This document shows positions 1 through 9,415 of a stretch of DNA of 64,000 bases, in pieces (positions within the stretch are counted from its first letter, which is position 1; each line of letters opens with the position of its first letter). The notes beneath the pieces were generated by a model that saw only the letters and a program-made list of their open reading frames with translations, did not search any database and was not told the origin of the DNA. The DNA comes from Notoacmeibacter sp. MSK16QG-6. Lineage in GTDB: Bacteria > Pseudomonadota > Alphaproteobacteria > Rhizobiales > Rhizobiaceae. The position numbers and the translations under genes were made by a program. Location: the NCBI RefSeq assembly GCF_024158145.1, contig NZ_JAMYXM010000002.1, forward strand, positions 248,001 through 312,000, read 5' to 3'.

Positions 1-98
1 CTACGCGGAAGGATATTGATGACAGGCTGATTGTCCATTTCACTTTTGCATTGCCGTGATATAATTTCTGACATACTCGATCTGGATTGTGAGCTGTC

Positions 99-1010
99 GT
101 GGCAAAGACGCCGTTTGAACTTTTTCAACTTCGCTGCTTCGTCACGGTTGCGGAGGAACTCAATTTCCGGCGCGCTGCCGAGCGGCTAAACATGACGCAA
201 CCTCCCTTGTCGCGTCAGATCAAGCTGCTTGAGGAAGGTATCGGGCTGGCATTGCTCGACCGGGACAATCGGACAGTGAGGCTAACCTCCGCCGGTGTCA
301 TGTTTCGCCTGTCAGCAATCGATCTGCTGGAGCGCGCCGAGGTCGCCATATTAAGCGCTCGGCAGGCCGAACGCGGCGAAGCCGGAGCGATAACGATGGG
401 GTTCGTGCCATCGGCCGCCTTAGACTTCGTGCCCCGGATTGTCTCGGCGCTGAAACGCGAATTACCGGCCGTGCGCTTCACGCCGATCGAGATGATGAGC
501 TATGAGATTACCGAAGCGCTTAAGGTCGGCGGTCTGGACCTGGGACTAACGCGCTCTTCCGGTCCGGCACGAGAGATCAACAGCACACGGGTCATTCGTG
601 AGCCTTTCGTGTTGGCACTGCCGCTTGGCCATCGGCTGGATCGGCCGGGTCCGGCATCGGCGATCTCCCTCGATGACGAAAACTTTATCGGCTATTCATC
701 CGGTCGCGGCGGCTTTCTGCGGGAGATCCATACCGCTCTTTTTGCCGCTATCGGCGTTCAGCCCAATATCGTTCAGGAAGTAAGCCACACTCATACGGTG
801 CTATCCCTTGTTAATATCGGGCTTGGCGTCGCACTTGTGCCGAAATCGGCGATGGCAATGCAGATGAACCGGTTGAGCTATCGAACTATCGATCTTCCGG
901 ACCAATTTCACTCAACGATCTATCTCAATGTCGCCCGCAACCGCACTACGCCACTGAACCGCAAGGTGCGCGAGACGATTTTAATGGCGCTGTCTCACGT
1001 TCCGGCCTGA
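99..1010 (+). CDS. LysR-family transcriptional regulator
   Basis: 303-residue LysR-type regulator. An N-terminal winged helix-turn-helix (about residues 8-67, including the typical NMTQPPLSRQI recognition helix) is followed by a substrate-binding-like effector domain (about 95-295). The start is a GTG. Nothing upstream in the window shows its target. The nearest gene is the convergent DMT transporter, so its operator and ligand cannot be told. Of the regulators in the window it most resembles the one at 41540, which has the same recognition-helix wording; this suggests, without proof, a related sugar-acid role. Confidence 0.9.
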   Translation: MAKTPFELFQLRCFVTVAEELNFRRAAERLNMTQPPLSRQIKLLEEGIGLALLDRDNRTVRLTSAGVMFRLSAIDLLERAEVAILSARQAERGEAGAITMGFVPSAALDFVPRIVSALKRELPAVRFTPIEMMSYEITEALKVGGLDLGLTRSSGPAREINSTRVIREPFVLALPLGHRLDRPGPASAISLDDENFIGYSSGRGGFLREIHTALFAAIGVQPNIVQEVSHTHTVLSLVNIGLGVALVPKSAMAMQMNRLSYRTIDLPDQFHSTIYLNVARNRTTPLNRKVRETILMALSHVPA

Positions 1011-1054
1011 GCCGGCCTGAACGCTTGCAAAGTCCTTCTATACCGGTTGCTTTG

Positions 1055-1951
1055 CTAGGTCAGGTTATGTTCCCTGCGCCGCGTTGTGCGAGCCATCAGA
1101 AATGTAGAGACGAAGATGACGATACCGCCGATCCACGTGGTTTGCGGCACCGTCTCAGCCAAGAGTAAGTATCCAAGTACGGCGACAAAGGGCAGTCGCA
1201 AAAAGTCGAAAGGCGTGATCAGCGACGCCTCGGCAAGGGAAAACGCCTTTGTCGCGAGTGTCATGGACGCAGCGCCGATGACGCCCTGGATTGCCAGAAT
1301 TATCCACTCGGTCGGACTCGGGGTGGTCCAGACGAAAAGAGCCGGAACCGCAGCAATAGGAACCATCAGAATAAGGTTCCAGGCGACCAGCGTCTCGCTG
1401 GAGTCGCGCGCTGTCATCGGTTTGAGGATCAGTTGAATTGCGGCTGTCAGCACCGCGCCGAGCAGGGCAAAGAGCAGCCCTTCCGATAACTCCTGCTCAT
1501 GGCCCGGCATCAGGATGACCAGGACGCCGGCAAAGCCGAAGAAAATGGCGAGAAGCCTCGCTGGCCTAAGCGTTTCACCGAGAAACATCCATGCGCCAAG
1601 CGTTACGAAGAATGGCGAGGTAAACGCAATGGCAGTGACATCGGCAAGCGTTGCAAGCGCAAAACCGTAGAAGAATGCGACGAGCGAAGCGAGCTTTAAC
1701 GCTGCGCGGAAGAAATGACGAAACCGGTAATGACTGCGCAGGATACCCGGTCGGCCAAGCAGCCAGGGAGCGACGGCGATCAGCCCGAACAGTGCGCGAG
1801 TAAACCCGATCATGAAGGGGTGCACGGTATCCGAAACGAGACGGACCAGAACCGAATCCACCGCCATCAGCGCCGAGACCAGCATCATCAGAATTGCGCC
1901 TATAAGAGCGGACCGGTCGAAACTTCCCGTCTGATCGCGTTCGGATGGCAT
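1055..1951 (-). CDS. DMT-superfamily EamA-type inner-membrane transporter
   Basis: 298-residue protein with about ten hydrophobic segments arranged as two EamA repeats, the hallmark of drug/metabolite exporters of the RhaT/YdcZ type. I place the start at the ATG at 1951 because an AGGAG lies 6 bases upstream; the reading frame extends 24 codons further without a plausible ribosome site. It is convergent with the LysR gene and divergent from the Dpp-type operon. The substrate cannot be read from the sequence. Export of a metabolite or sugar acid is the usual family role. Confidence 0.85.
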   Translation of the reverse strand: MPSERDQTGSFDRSALIGAILMMLVSALMAVDSVLVRLVSDTVHPFMIGFTRALFGLIAVAPWLLGRPGILRSHYRFRHFFRAALKLASLVAFFYGFALATLADVTAIAFTSPFFVTLGAWMFLGETLRPARLLAIFFGFAGVLVILMPGHEQELSEGLLFALLGAVLTAAIQLILKPMTARDSSETLVAWNLILMVPIAAVPALFVWTTPSPTEWIILAIQGVIGAASMTLATKAFSLAEASLITPFDFLRLPFVAVLGYLLLAETVPQTTWIGGIVIFVSTFLMARTTRRREHNLT

Positions 1952-2306
1952 TGCGGTCTCCTGGACCCTGTCAGGCGCGGAGACGACCAGCCAACTGGCC
2001 TGTCCACACCGTTCCCGGCTCAACTGATTTTCGACGATCCAACTTTGTGCAGCGGCCAGATCAAGGTCGCTGGCCCAAGCTCATATTCGCTTGCTTTCAC
2101 CAAAATCAAACGGTTTTCCCAAATGGCTATTAATCCAGCCCATCAGGCCTTCTTTGATTTAAAATATGTATCGAAACAATCTAATTATGAAATTTACATG
2201 CCCGCATTCCCTTTCGTAGTCTGAACGACACCTGCCGACGCAGCGACGTGACGATCATGGAGGATCGGATCGCCAAGGTCGGCCAGGATGCTATGGGAGG
2301 AGAAAC
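1952..2306. promoter_or_regulatory. Divergent promoter region upstream of the Dpp-type ABC operon
   Basis: 355-base gap between the divergent transporter genes. The part from about 2150 to 2205 is strongly AT-rich compared with its surroundings and is the likely promoter zone. A strong ribosome site (GGGAGGAG) sits just before the ATG at 2307. I see no convincing palindromic operator. Confidence 0.45.
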
Positions 2307-3800
2307 ATGGCTTACAAATTGGGCCGAATAGCAGCGGCTTTCATGGTATCGGCAGTGGCCGGTCATGCGATGGCGCAAGAGGTAACAGTCGTATTGGCGG
2401 AGGAGCTCGACAATGTCGACCCATGTGAAGCTTCACGCTCCAACATTGGGCGGGTAATATTGCAGAATGTTTCGGAAACGCTGACCGAACTGGTGCCGGG
2501 CACCGGCGTCGAGCCCCGTCTGGCGACGAGTTGGGAAGAGACCGAAAAGGGCACCTGGCGCTTTCATCTCCGCGAAGGAGTCAAATTCTCGGACGGCACT
2601 GCGTTCGATGCTGAGGATGTCGCACATTCGATTGCCCGCATGACGAATCCGGACCTGATCTGCGAAATTGGCAACAAGTATTTCGGTGGTATCGAGCTGA
2701 AAACGAACGTTGTCGATGAGAACACCATCGACATCACCCCGGACCCGGTCCAACCAATTATGCCGCTTTTGGCCTCGACCATTACCATCGCGCCGTCCGA
2801 GGCGCCTATGGATGCCTATGTTGACGTTCCGATCGGGACCGGCCCTTATGTCTGGGACGAATATGTACGCGGCCAGAGGATAAAACTGAGCGCCAACCCC
2901 GATTACTGGGGCGAAGCTCCGAGCGTGACGGGCGCGACCTATCTGTTCCGCAGCGATGCCTCCGTGCGTGCTGCAATGGTCAAGACCGGCGAAGCCGATA
3001 TTGCGCCGAACATCGCCCTGCAGGACGCGACAACGGATATGGATTTCTCCTATCCTAACTCTGAGACGGTCTATATGCGGCTCGATCATTCGATCCCGCC
3101 GCTTGACGATGTCCGCGTTCGCCAGGCCTTGAATTATGCGGTCGACAAAGAGGCTTTTCTGGGCACCATCCTCGCCGATGGCACGATCATCGCAAAGGGT
3201 ATCACCCCGCCATCGACGATCGGCTACAATGACGAGGTCGAGCCCTACCCCTTCGATCTGGAAAAAGCCAAGGCCCTTCTGGCCGAAGCGAAGGCGGACG
3301 GCGTTCCGGTCGACACCAAGATCACCGTAGTCGGCCGTATCGGCAACTTCTCCGCCGTTCAGGAAACGATGGAAGCGCTTCTGTCGATGTGGCAGGACGC
3401 CGGCTTCAATATCGAGTTGCAGATGCAGGAAGTCGGCGACTGGGTCGAACATCTCGTACGGCCCTTCGCTGAAGATCGCGGGCCGGAGATCGTGCAGGCA
3501 ATGCACGACAACGCCAATGGCGACCCGGTCTTTTCCATGTTCTTCAAATATGATTGCGAAGGCGCCCAGTCAGCGACCTGCGATGAGAAGTTGGACACGA
3601 TGATCGAGGAAGCGACAGCGTTAAGCGGCGATGAGCGCGCGGCAAAATGGAGTGAAACATTTGCCTATACTCACGAAATCGCTGCCGATGTGATGCTTTG
3701 GCACATGGTCGGGTTCAGCCGGGTGAACCCGCGTCTTGATTTCGAACCAACGATCAAGACCAATTCGGAGCTTCAGCTCGGCCAGATCAAGTTTAACTGA
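2307..3800 (+). CDS. ABC transporter substrate-binding protein, peptide/nickel family 5
   Basis: 497-residue periplasmic binding protein of the DppA/OppA (SBP_bac_5) class. A signal peptide with a cleavage-like AMA|QE at about residue 24 is followed by the family's usual body, including an ALNYAVDKEAF-type motif at about 270-280. It is first in a five-gene transport operon with two permeases and a fused ATPase. Family members bind di/oligopeptides, nickel chelates or sugar-derived compounds. The sugar-acid enzymes nearby make a non-peptide ligand possible, but this is inference. Confidence 0.9.
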   Translation: MAYKLGRIAAAFMVSAVAGHAMAQEVTVVLAEELDNVDPCEASRSNIGRVILQNVSETLTELVPGTGVEPRLATSWEETEKGTWRFHLREGVKFSDGTAFDAEDVAHSIARMTNPDLICEIGNKYFGGIELKTNVVDENTIDITPDPVQPIMPLLASTITIAPSEAPMDAYVDVPIGTGPYVWDEYVRGQRIKLSANPDYWGEAPSVTGATYLFRSDASVRAAMVKTGEADIAPNIALQDATTDMDFSYPNSETVYMRLDHSIPPLDDVRVRQALNYAVDKEAFLGTILADGTIIAKGITPPSTIGYNDEVEPYPFDLEKAKALLAEAKADGVPVDTKITVVGRIGNFSAVQETMEALLSMWQDAGFNIELQMQEVGDWVEHLVRPFAEDRGPEIVQAMHDNANGDPVFSMFFKYDCEGAQSATCDEKLDTMIEEATALSGDERAAKWSETFAYTHEIAADVMLWHMVGFSRVNPRLDFEPTIKTNSELQLGQIKFN

Positions 3801-3814
3801 TCGAACTCCCAGAG

Positions 3815-3838
3815 GGGCGGCGCGACCGTGCGTCGCCC
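3815..3838 (+). other. Intercistronic GC hairpin between binding protein and permease
   Basis: Inverted repeat GGGCGGCGC / GCGTCGCCC with a six-base loop, in the 64-base gap between the binding-protein and first permease genes. There is no T-run, so it looks like an RNA-stabilising or attenuating hairpin rather than a full terminator. The same arrangement recurs at the other binding-protein junctions of the window. Confidence 0.6.
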
Positions 3839-3864
3839 TTTGGCTTTCGCCAAGGCAGAACAAC

Positions 3865-4779
3865 ATGAAAAAATTTCTCTGGAAACGTGCGGTCGCCAGC
3901 GCCATCTCGCTGATCTGCCTCATCATCCTGGTGTTTTTCCTCAGCCGTCTGACGGGCGATCCGACAGATCTGTTCCTGCCAGAGACGGCCACTCAGGAAG
4001 CCCGCGACAATTATCGCCGTGTACACGGTTTGGACCAGCCGCTTGTCTCGCAGTTCTTCCGCTATGTGACCGATCTCGTGCAGCTGAATTTCGGCGAAAG
4101 CGTCCGCCGTGCGGAGCCAGCCATCGATCCGGTTCTACGTGGCTTTGCATGGACGCTTCAGTTGGCAACCGTCACCATGGCGCTCGTGACATTGGCGGCT
4201 ATCACACTCGGTTCGCTCGCGGCGTTTCACGTCGGCGGATTTTTCGACAGGGTGGCGACATTCTTCTCGCTCATGGGCGCCAGCGCGCCGGACTTCTGGA
4301 TAGCGATCATCGCTATTGTGGTTTTTTCCGTGGGGCTGGGCTGGCTGCCGACGTCAGGGACCGGCTCGGTTTGGCACTGGATCATGCCTGTCGCCGTTCT
4401 CTTCATCCGCCCATTTGGTCTGATCCTGCAGGTCGTCCGCGGCTCCATGATCACGGCGCTGAATTCAGCCTATGTCAAAACGGCCCGTGCCAAGGGCGTC
4501 GAAAATCGACCGATCATCTTTGTGCACGCGTTGCGCAATGCGTTGCTGCCGGTCATCACGGTCATCGGTGATCAGACGGCCGCGATTTTGAACGGGGCAG
4601 TGATTGTGGAGACGATTTTCGGCTTCCCCGGTGTCGGCAAACTGATGATCGACTCGATCCTGCAACGCGATTTCAATGTCATCCTCGCGGCGATCATGGT
4701 CACGGCATTCGCAATCTTCATCCTGAACATCATGATCGACCTTCTCTACGCAGTGCTCGATCCACGCATCCGGTACTGA
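3865..4779 (+). CDS. ABC transporter permease, DppB/OppB type
   Basis: 304-residue inner-membrane permease with about six transmembrane segments and the BPD_transp_1 loop that contacts the ATPase (AYVKTARAKGV followed by the HALRNALLPVIT region, about 200-235). The ATG at 3865 fits the family N-terminus (MKKFLWKRAV); the longer frame upstream has no homologous content. It pairs with the second permease four bases downstream. Substrate specificity follows that of the binding protein and is unknown. Confidence 0.9.
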   Translation: MKKFLWKRAVASAISLICLIILVFFLSRLTGDPTDLFLPETATQEARDNYRRVHGLDQPLVSQFFRYVTDLVQLNFGESVRRAEPAIDPVLRGFAWTLQLATVTMALVTLAAITLGSLAAFHVGGFFDRVATFFSLMGASAPDFWIAIIAIVVFSVGLGWLPTSGTGSVWHWIMPVAVLFIRPFGLILQVVRGSMITALNSAYVKTARAKGVENRPIIFVHALRNALLPVITVIGDQTAAILNGAVIVETIFGFPGVGKLMIDSILQRDFNVILAAIMVTAFAIFILNIMIDLLYAVLDPRIRY

Positions 4780-4783
4780 TCTC

Positions 4784-5710
4784 ATGGAAATGGCAGAACA
4801 AAAGACGGCAATCGTAGCCGATGCCCCACATCCGGTCGCACAGACCCTGCGGATGCTCTGGCGCGACAAGTTTGCCCTGGCTGCAGCGGTCTTTCTTCTG
4901 ATTGTGCTGCTCTCGGCCCTGTTTGGCCCGGCCTTACTTGAGGGTGTAGCGACCAAAACGAATTTGCGCGGCCGCAACGCACCGCCCTTCGACTTTTCGC
5001 AGCCTTGGTATCTCTGGCTTGGCGGCGACGCGCTGGGCCGGCCGCTTCTGGCGAGGATCATAGTCGCCGCCCAGAACACAATGGCGGTGGCGGTGGGCGC
5101 GGTCCTGTGCTCGCTCGCTATCGGTACGACACTGGGAATGATCGCGGGATACACGTCCCGGATGGCAAGTCAGGTCATAATGCGACTGGCGGACGTTATC
5201 ATGTCGTTCCCCTCGCTTCTGCTCGCAGTGATCGTCCTCTACATGCTGCCGCCTTCGGTGTTCAATCTCATCATCGTACTGGCGATCACCCGTATACCGG
5301 TCTATCTGCGAACCAGCCGCGCCGAAGTGCTGGAAGTCCGTGAACGGATGTTCGTGCAGGCAGCGAAGGTAATGGGCGCAAGCTCCGGTCGGATTATCTT
5401 CCGACATCTTCTGCCGGTGATCTTGCCGACCCTCGTCACGATCGCGACACTTGATTTCGCGCTAGTCGTGCTGGTGGAGAGCGCGCTCTCGTTTCTGGGT
5501 ATCGGCATTCAGCCGCCTGAGATTACTTGGGGACTGATGGTCAGTCAGGGGCGTGCCTATCTGACGACCGCCTGGTGGCTGTCATTCTGGCCGGGCCTCG
5601 CGATCATCCTGACGACCCTTTCGCTCAACCTTCTTGCCAACTGGCTGCGCACGGCGCTCGATCCAGTCCAGCGTTGGCGCCTCGAAATCGCGGTGAAGAA
5701 AAATGGCTGA
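4784..5710 (+). CDS. ABC transporter permease, DppC/OppC type
   Basis: 308-residue permease with an N-terminal transmembrane anchor, a periplasmic loop and the DppC-type core. The core includes the ATPase-coupling segment (about 170-205, RERMFVQAAKVMGAS) and the conserved ESALSFLGIGIQPP stretch near 230-245. It follows the first permease by four bases and overlaps the start of the ATPase gene by eight bases, so translation is probably coupled. Confidence 0.9.
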   Translation: MEMAEQKTAIVADAPHPVAQTLRMLWRDKFALAAAVFLLIVLLSALFGPALLEGVATKTNLRGRNAPPFDFSQPWYLWLGGDALGRPLLARIIVAAQNTMAVAVGAVLCSLAIGTTLGMIAGYTSRMASQVIMRLADVIMSFPSLLLAVIVLYMLPPSVFNLIIVLAITRIPVYLRTSRAEVLEVRERMFVQAAKVMGASSGRIIFRHLLPVILPTLVTIATLDFALVVLVESALSFLGIGIQPPEITWGLMVSQGRAYLTTAWWLSFWPGLAIILTTLSLNLLANWLRTALDPVQRWRLEIAVKKNG

Positions 5711-7334
5711 CCATCTGATCGAGGTGCGCAATCTGTCGGTGGATTTCCACACCGCGCAGGGTACGGTCCATGCCGTGCGCAATGTCTCATGGCATCTCGA
5801 TAAGGGCGAGACGCTGGCCATTCTCGGCGAAAGCGGATCTGGCAAATCGGTATCCGCCTCGGCGATTATGAATCTGATCGACATGCCGCCTGGGGAAATC
5901 ACCAGCGGCAAGGTGCTATTCGACGGCCGCGACCTGCTTGAGATGAGCTCTTCGGAGCGCCGCAAGATCAATGGCTCCAGGATCGCTATGATCTTTCAGG
6001 ACCCCCTCAGCCATCTGAATCCGGTCTATACGGTTGGCTGGCAGATCGCAGAGATCATGACTGCCCATGGCATGCCTGCGGAGAAGGCGCGCACACGCAC
6101 GCTCGAATTGATGAAGCGCGTCAAAATTCCCGACGCCGAAAACAAGATCGATTCCTATCCGCACCAGTTTTCGGGCGGCCAGCGTCAGCGCCTGATGATT
6201 GCAATGGCGCTGGCGCTCAAGCCAGACATTCTTATCGCCGACGAACCAACGACCGCGCTCGATGTGACGGTCCAGGCGCAGGTTCTGTCGTTGCTCGAAG
6301 AGCTACAGGAAGAGACCGGAATGGGCATGCTGCTGATCACGCATGATCTCGGCGTGGTCGCCGAAGCAGCAGACCGTGTAGTGGTTATGAATTCCGGCGA
6401 AATTGTCGAAACCGGCACCGCCAATGAGGTCTACCACACTCCGAAGCACCCCTACACAAAAAAGCTGATTTCGGCCGTTCCGGGCACCGGCAAGATGACC
6501 GACCCGCTTGCTACCGGCATCGAACCCATCCTCCAAATCAACGGCTTGACCAAGCATTTCGGGGGTTTCGTCGCGGTCGACGATGCGAGCCTTACGGTCC
6601 TGCCGGGCGAAACGGTCGCGATCGTCGGTGAAAGCGGCTCGGGGAAATCGACGTTGGCCAAGACCCTTCTTAGGCTGGAAGATGCAAGCTCAGGCTCCGC
6701 TCTCTATCTCGGCCGTGATCTGGTAACGATGCCATCCGATGAGTTGTTCGCGCTGCGCCGTGATATCCAGATGGTATTTCAGGATCCAACGCAGTCGCTC
6801 AACCCGCGCATGTCGGTCTTCCAGATTATTTCGGAAGCCTTCGAAATCCACCCGGACATCCTGCCGAAACCGCAGTGGAAAAATCGCGTACGCGAATTAC
6901 TGGAGCTTGTTGGGCTGGAAGCGTCGCATATGCATCGCCATCCGCATCAGTTCTCCGGCGGTCAGCGCCAGCGAATTGCGATTGCCCGCGCCCTCGCGAT
7001 GGAACCGAAGCTGATCATCTGCGACGAAGCCGTGTCAGCGCTAGACGTCTCTATTCAGGCGCAGGTGATCGATCTTCTGGTCAAACTGCAGGAGGAACTT
7101 GACGTGAGCTATCTCTTCATTGCGCACGATCTGCCGCTGGTTCGTGATTTCGCCCATCGCGTCGTCGTGATGCAGGGCGGCAAAATTGTTGAACAGGGAC
7201 CAGTGGCTCAGATTTTCGATGATCCGCAGGAAGATTACACGAAGGGCCTGATGGCCGCAGGCCTTAGTCCGGACCCGGAAATACAGGCCGATCGTCGCCG
7301 TGCACGCGCTGAACTTCTGGAGACGACAATATGA
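5703..7334 (+). CDS. Dual ABC ATPase, fused DppD-DppF type
   Basis: 543-residue protein with two complete nucleotide-binding domains in one chain. Each carries a Walker A (GESGSGKS, at about 42-49 and again near 310), a signature FSGGQRQR, a Walker B ending in DEP or DEA, and a switch histidine. In the second domain the usual DEPVSALD reads DEAVSALD. It energises the importer formed with the two upstream permeases. The fused form is common in alphaproteobacterial family-5 importers. It overlaps the following dehydrogenase by four bases (ATGA). Confidence 0.92.
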   Translation: MADHLIEVRNLSVDFHTAQGTVHAVRNVSWHLDKGETLAILGESGSGKSVSASAIMNLIDMPPGEITSGKVLFDGRDLLEMSSSERRKINGSRIAMIFQDPLSHLNPVYTVGWQIAEIMTAHGMPAEKARTRTLELMKRVKIPDAENKIDSYPHQFSGGQRQRLMIAMALALKPDILIADEPTTALDVTVQAQVLSLLEELQEETGMGMLLITHDLGVVAEAADRVVVMNSGEIVETGTANEVYHTPKHPYTKKLISAVPGTGKMTDPLATGIEPILQINGLTKHFGGFVAVDDASLTVLPGETVAIVGESGSGKSTLAKTLLRLEDASSGSALYLGRDLVTMPSDELFALRRDIQMVFQDPTQSLNPRMSVFQIISEAFEIHPDILPKPQWKNRVRELLELVGLEASHMHRHPHQFSGGQRQRIAIARALAMEPKLIICDEAVSALDVSIQAQVIDLLVKLQEELDVSYLFIAHDLPLVRDFAHRVVVMQGGKIVEQGPVAQIFDDPQEDYTKGLMAAGLSPDPEIQADRRRARAELLETTI

Positions 7335-8284
7335 GCAGACGGGACGTGCTGGTGATGGTTCCGCCGCGGCCCAAGGCCATGGCGCAATTGGAATCGGAGT
7401 ACACGCTGCACCGCTACGATATGGCGACGGACAAAGCGTCGTTCTTGGCTCAAAACGGACCGCACTGTCAGGCTATCGTGACGAACGGCCATGCTGAGCT
7501 GACAAGAGAACAGCTTGAGCATCTCCCCAATGTCGGGATCGTCGCCTGCTCTTCGGCCGGTTTCGAAAAGATCGATATCGACGCGCTTCAGGAACGTGGC
7601 ATTGCGCTGACGAACAGTTCCGACGCGCTTTTGAATGAGGTTGCGGATGTAGCGCTGATGCTGACGCTGGCGACGCGGCGCGAGCTTGTCCAAGCGCATG
7701 ACTATGTACGGTCCGGCGACTGGGCGAAAAAGGGAATGTATCCGCTTCTTTCCTCAATGACGGGCAAGCGTGCCGGCATTGTGGGTCTTGGCAATATCGG
7801 CAAGGCGATCGCGCGTCGGCTCGAGGTGCTTGGCGTTGAAATCGGTTATATCGCGCGCAGCTCGAAACACGTGCCGTACCGGTTTTTTGAAGATGTCCGG
7901 TCGCTGGCTGGCTGGGCCGATATTCTGGTGGCGATCGTGCCGGGCGGCGACGAAACGCGCAACATGATTGACCGCACCGTCCTTGAAGCTCTTGGACCGA
8001 CTGGCACCCTTATCAATGTCGCGCGAGGCTCCGTGGTTGACGAAGAGGCGCTGATCGAGACACTCAGCACCGGAAAGCTGGGAAGCGCCGGTCTCGATGT
8101 CTACGTCGACGAACCCGATCCGAACCCCGCTCTTACATCATTGCCCAATGTCACACTCTATCCGCATCACGCCAGTGGGACAGTCGAAACGCGCGATGCC
8201 ATGGCGCAGACAGTAGTCGACAATCTTGCGGCCCATTTTGCCGGACAGCCTCTTTTGAACCCGGTCTTCGCGGAGCGGGCCTGA
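7331..8284 (+). CDS. D-isomer-specific 2-hydroxyacid dehydrogenase
   Basis: 317-residue NAD(P)-dependent oxidoreductase. A Rossmann motif GLGNIGKAIARR lies at about 155-166, with the family's catalytic arginine in NVARGSVVDE, glutamate in VDEPDPNP and histidine in PHHASGT. Such enzymes reduce 2-oxoacids or hydroxypyruvate/glyoxylate. It is translationally coupled to the importer ATPase, so it probably acts on the imported compound or a product of it. The exact substrate is unknown. Confidence 0.88.
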   Translation: MSRRDVLVMVPPRPKAMAQLESEYTLHRYDMATDKASFLAQNGPHCQAIVTNGHAELTREQLEHLPNVGIVACSSAGFEKIDIDALQERGIALTNSSDALLNEVADVALMLTLATRRELVQAHDYVRSGDWAKKGMYPLLSSMTGKRAGIVGLGNIGKAIARRLEVLGVEIGYIARSSKHVPYRFFEDVRSLAGWADILVAIVPGGDETRNMIDRTVLEALGPTGTLINVARGSVVDEEALIETLSTGKLGSAGLDVYVDEPDPNPALTSLPNVTLYPHHASGTVETRDAMAQTVVDNLAAHFAGQPLLNPVFAERA

Positions 8285-9336
8285 TGGCTGGCGGACTGAA
8301 GAACTCCCTGAAATACCTTCTCTGGCCGCTCATCTTCACGGCCATCGGACTGGTAATGGCATTCGTGTTAGGCTGGAACTACACAGGCGATCTCGGCGGA
8401 GCTCTGACCTTTCTGACGATCGGCGCCGTACTCGCCGTTCTGGAAATCTCGCTCAGCTTCGACAACGCCATCGTCAATGCCAATAAGCTCAAAACCATGA
8501 GCCCGGTTTGGCAGCGCCGCTTCCTGACATGGGGCATTATCATCGCGGTGTTCGGTATGCGGATCGTTTTTCCGCTCGCCGTGGTGTCTATCGCCGGCAA
8601 TATCGGCCCGTGGGCGGCCATGGTTCTCGCGGCAGTTCAGCCGGAAGAGTATGCGCGCGTGATGGACGAGGCGCATCTGTCGATTTCAGCCTTCGGCGGG
8701 ACATTCCTGATGATGGTGGCGCTTAGCTACTTCATCGACCATGACAAGGAGATCCACTGGATCGCACCGGTCGAGAAGCGCCTGAGCGCATTCGCGGCCA
8801 TTCGCGGCCTCGAAATAGCGGCGGTCCTGCTGCTTGCGCTACTGTTCAGCGCGAACCTGTCCGCACCATCCGGTGCGGAGTTCCTGTTTGCAGCAGTTTG
8901 CGGCATGGTCACCTATCTAGCGGTCGATCTGTTGGGCCACGTACTGGATCAGGCCGAGGAAGCCCGAAATGTCGCGGCTACCGGCGGGCTCGGCGCTTTT
9001 CTTTATCTTGAAGTGCTGGATGCCTCGTTCAGTTTCGACGGTGTGATCGGTGCATTCGCCCTGACGCAGAACCTCTTCCTGATCGCTATCGGTCTTGGCA
9101 TCGGCGCATTCTACGTGCGGGCGATGACGGTCATGCTGGTCATGGAAGGCACGTTGGCCGAATTCCGGTATCTCGAACACGGCGCCTTTTATTCGATCCT
9201 CGTTCTGTCGGTCATCATGTACCTGCAGTCGATGGTCCACTTCCCCGAAATGTTTACGGGGCTGATCGGCGCCTGTCTGATCGGCCTCTCCCTATGGTCG
9301 TCCATTATTTACAACAAACGTATGCGCGGTGGCTGA
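8284..9336 (+). CDS. DUF475 (TerC-like) integral membrane protein
   Basis: 350-residue polytopic membrane protein. Acidic signature motifs embedded in membrane segments, EISLSFDNAIVN near 55-66 and LDASFSFDGVIGAF near 245-258, are typical of DUF475 and the wider TerC family, which are thought to handle metal ions. The start codon overlaps the preceding stop (TGATG), so it belongs to the Dpp-type operon. That placement is odd for a TerC relative. Its function here is not known. Confidence 0.82.
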   Translation: MAGGLKNSLKYLLWPLIFTAIGLVMAFVLGWNYTGDLGGALTFLTIGAVLAVLEISLSFDNAIVNANKLKTMSPVWQRRFLTWGIIIAVFGMRIVFPLAVVSIAGNIGPWAAMVLAAVQPEEYARVMDEAHLSISAFGGTFLMMVALSYFIDHDKEIHWIAPVEKRLSAFAAIRGLEIAAVLLLALLFSANLSAPSGAEFLFAAVCGMVTYLAVDLLGHVLDQAEEARNVAATGGLGAFLYLEVLDASFSFDGVIGAFALTQNLFLIAIGLGIGAFYVRAMTVMLVMEGTLAEFRYLEHGAFYSILVLSVIMYLQSMVHFPEMFTGLIGACLIGLSLWSSIIYNKRMRGG

Positions 9337-9415
9337 TACAGGCCGTACCGCACTTGGGCGGTTCACGCTTTTCACCTCAAACAATTTTTAACCCGATGAA
9401 ATAAAAGGAAGAAAT

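Noticed and set aside
2433-3506. Long antisense reading frame (357 codons) across the Dpp-type binding-protein gene
   Set aside because: Shadow of a GC-rich gene in another frame; no homology-like motifs, no ribosome site.
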